A stretch of 64,000 nucleotides of DNA from an uncultured Flavobacteriales bacterium (GTDB lineage: Bacteria > Bacteroidota > Bacteroidia > Flavobacteriales_D > Parvicellaceae). A program made the translations under genes and the position numbers. Each line of letters opens with the position of its first letter. Within the stretch, counting starts at the first letter, position 1. This document shows, one piece after another, positions 63,551 to 64,000 of this stretch. The stretch lies in assembly GCA_943787535.1 (NCBI GenBank), contig CALSMU010000011.1:421455-485454 (forward strand), read 5' to 3'. The notes under the pieces are model-generated. The model made no database searches and was not told the DNA's origin. It worked only from the letters and a program-made list of their open reading frames with translations.

Positions 63551-64000
63551 TTATTCGTTAAATACTAGTTCTCCTTTGGATTCTTGCTCTTTAAATTTTT
63601 CTACCAATGCCAATGCATCCGGAATAACGTCGCTACACAATATTATTAATGAACCTTTAACCGCATTTTTAACTGCGTAAGTGATTGCTTCATGTTCAGA
63701 AGGAATGATAGTCGTTTTCTTATTTGGATCTTTCATTTTAATTCCATCGTCCAACATTTTTATAATTTCTTCTTCCGTTTTGCCTCTTAAGCGTTTATCT
63801 TGCCTTATAATTATCTCGTCAAACATTTCCGCCGCAATACTTCCCATTTCATTATTATCTTCAAGACGTCTATCACCAATACCTGCGATGATTCCAACTT
63901 TTACAGTAGCATCTAGTTGATCTACAAAGTCTTTTAGCGCGCGCATTCCAGCCGGGTTATGTGCATAATCCAAAAGTATGCTGAAATCGTTAAACTTGAA
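63551..64000 (-). CDS. Cyanophycin synthetase-like Mur ligase, C-terminal part (cut by right edge)
   Basis: The 149 visible codons are the C-terminal domain of a Mur-ligase family enzyme. The conserved LLDYAHNPAGMRAL start is at the right edge, VGIIAGIGDRRLEDN follows, and the sequence ends VEKFKEQES...VFNE. This is the pattern seen in cyanophycin synthetase CphA (DYAHNPAG). The frame is open to the end of the window (64000), so the ATP-grasp and central ligase domains lie outside. UDP-N-acetylmuramyl-peptide ligases share this domain. Cyanophycin-type is the better match because of GIGDRR and AEMFDEIIIRQDKRLRGK, but this is from pattern only. It stands 164 bp upstream of the SiaB gene on the same strand. 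Confidence 0.85.
   Translation of the reverse strand, partial: FKFNDFSILLDYAHNPAGMRALKDFVDQLDATVKVGIIAGIGDRRLEDNNEMGSIAAEMFDEIIIRQDKRLRGKTEEEIIKMLDDGIKMKDPNKKTTIIPSEHEAITYAVKNAVKGSLIILCSDVIPDALALVEKFKEQESKGELVFNE

Overview
The window is AT-rich chromosomal DNA from a member of the Bacteroidota, most likely a marine Flavobacteriales/Cryomorphaceae- or Crocinitomicaceae-type organism. This is inferred from several signs. Three large secreted proteins end in the type B type IX secretion (T9SS) sorting domain, and there is a PorP/SprF protein with an OmpA-family partner. Several families are largely Bacteroidota-specific (DUF5916, DUF2911, two-component-propeller SpoIIE proteins, very large AsmA proteins). 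The -7 promoter boxes follow TAnnTTTG. Purine-rich ribosome-binding sites are generally absent. I see no rRNA, intact tRNA, insertion sequence, CRISPR array, integrase or phage module.

Layout. 1-297 is the N-terminal end of a biotin carboxylase that runs off the left edge. 0.4-2.8 kb holds a small ORF with a terminator and a tight LytTR regulator / secreted protein / M23 peptidase operon. 2.8-8 kb holds a GH3 N-acetylhexosaminidase, a membrane-anchored MutS-family ATPase and a TPR-SpoIIE phosphatase. 8.2-14.9 kb is one 2221-residue T9SS adhesin with eight near-identical 258-bp tandem repeats. 15-18.7 kb carries a beta-lactamase-fold hydrolase, two small lipoproteins and a flavin amine oxidase. 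18.8-22 kb is an AsmA-like giant. 22.1-29 kb looks accessory: a tRNA-like remnant, a decayed repeat-protein pseudogene, and nuclease-fold genes (RmuC-like, DUF2130, Cas4-like/DEDD DUF2779, and a DNase I-fold lipoprotein). 29-31.6 kb is a VWA / AAA+ pair. 31.8-46.4 kb is mostly metabolism and envelope: a VPS10/Asp-box propeller, class-V aminotransferase, DUF5916 barrel, YdcF, DUF2911, PIG-L deacetylase, a 37-residue membrane peptide, an SSS symporter and an Old Yellow Enzyme.

46.6-52.8 kb is a compact T9SS adhesin cassette (beta-helix adhesin, PorP/SprF, OmpA) closed by a strong terminator. 52.9-58.6 kb has an alpha-helical repeat protein converging on two further secreted repeat proteins, one with a T9SS type B tail and one apparently without. 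58.8-63.4 kb is a Sia-like partner-switching module: a sensor propeller with a SpoIIE phosphatase converges on a SiaC homologue and a protein with two tandem SiaB-type kinase domains. The right edge holds the C-terminal part of a cyanophycin synthetase-like Mur ligase.

Main themes. (1) Surface display: the adhesins reach the surface through T9SS, and PorP/SprF plus OmpA would anchor or translocate one of them. (2) Phosphatase-based signalling: two SpoIIE proteins, one paired with SiaB/SiaC homologues. (3) A group of nuclease-like genes of unknown role. Many neighbours converge with 6-40 bp between them or overlap at their 3' ends, so antisense transcription is likely at several junctions.
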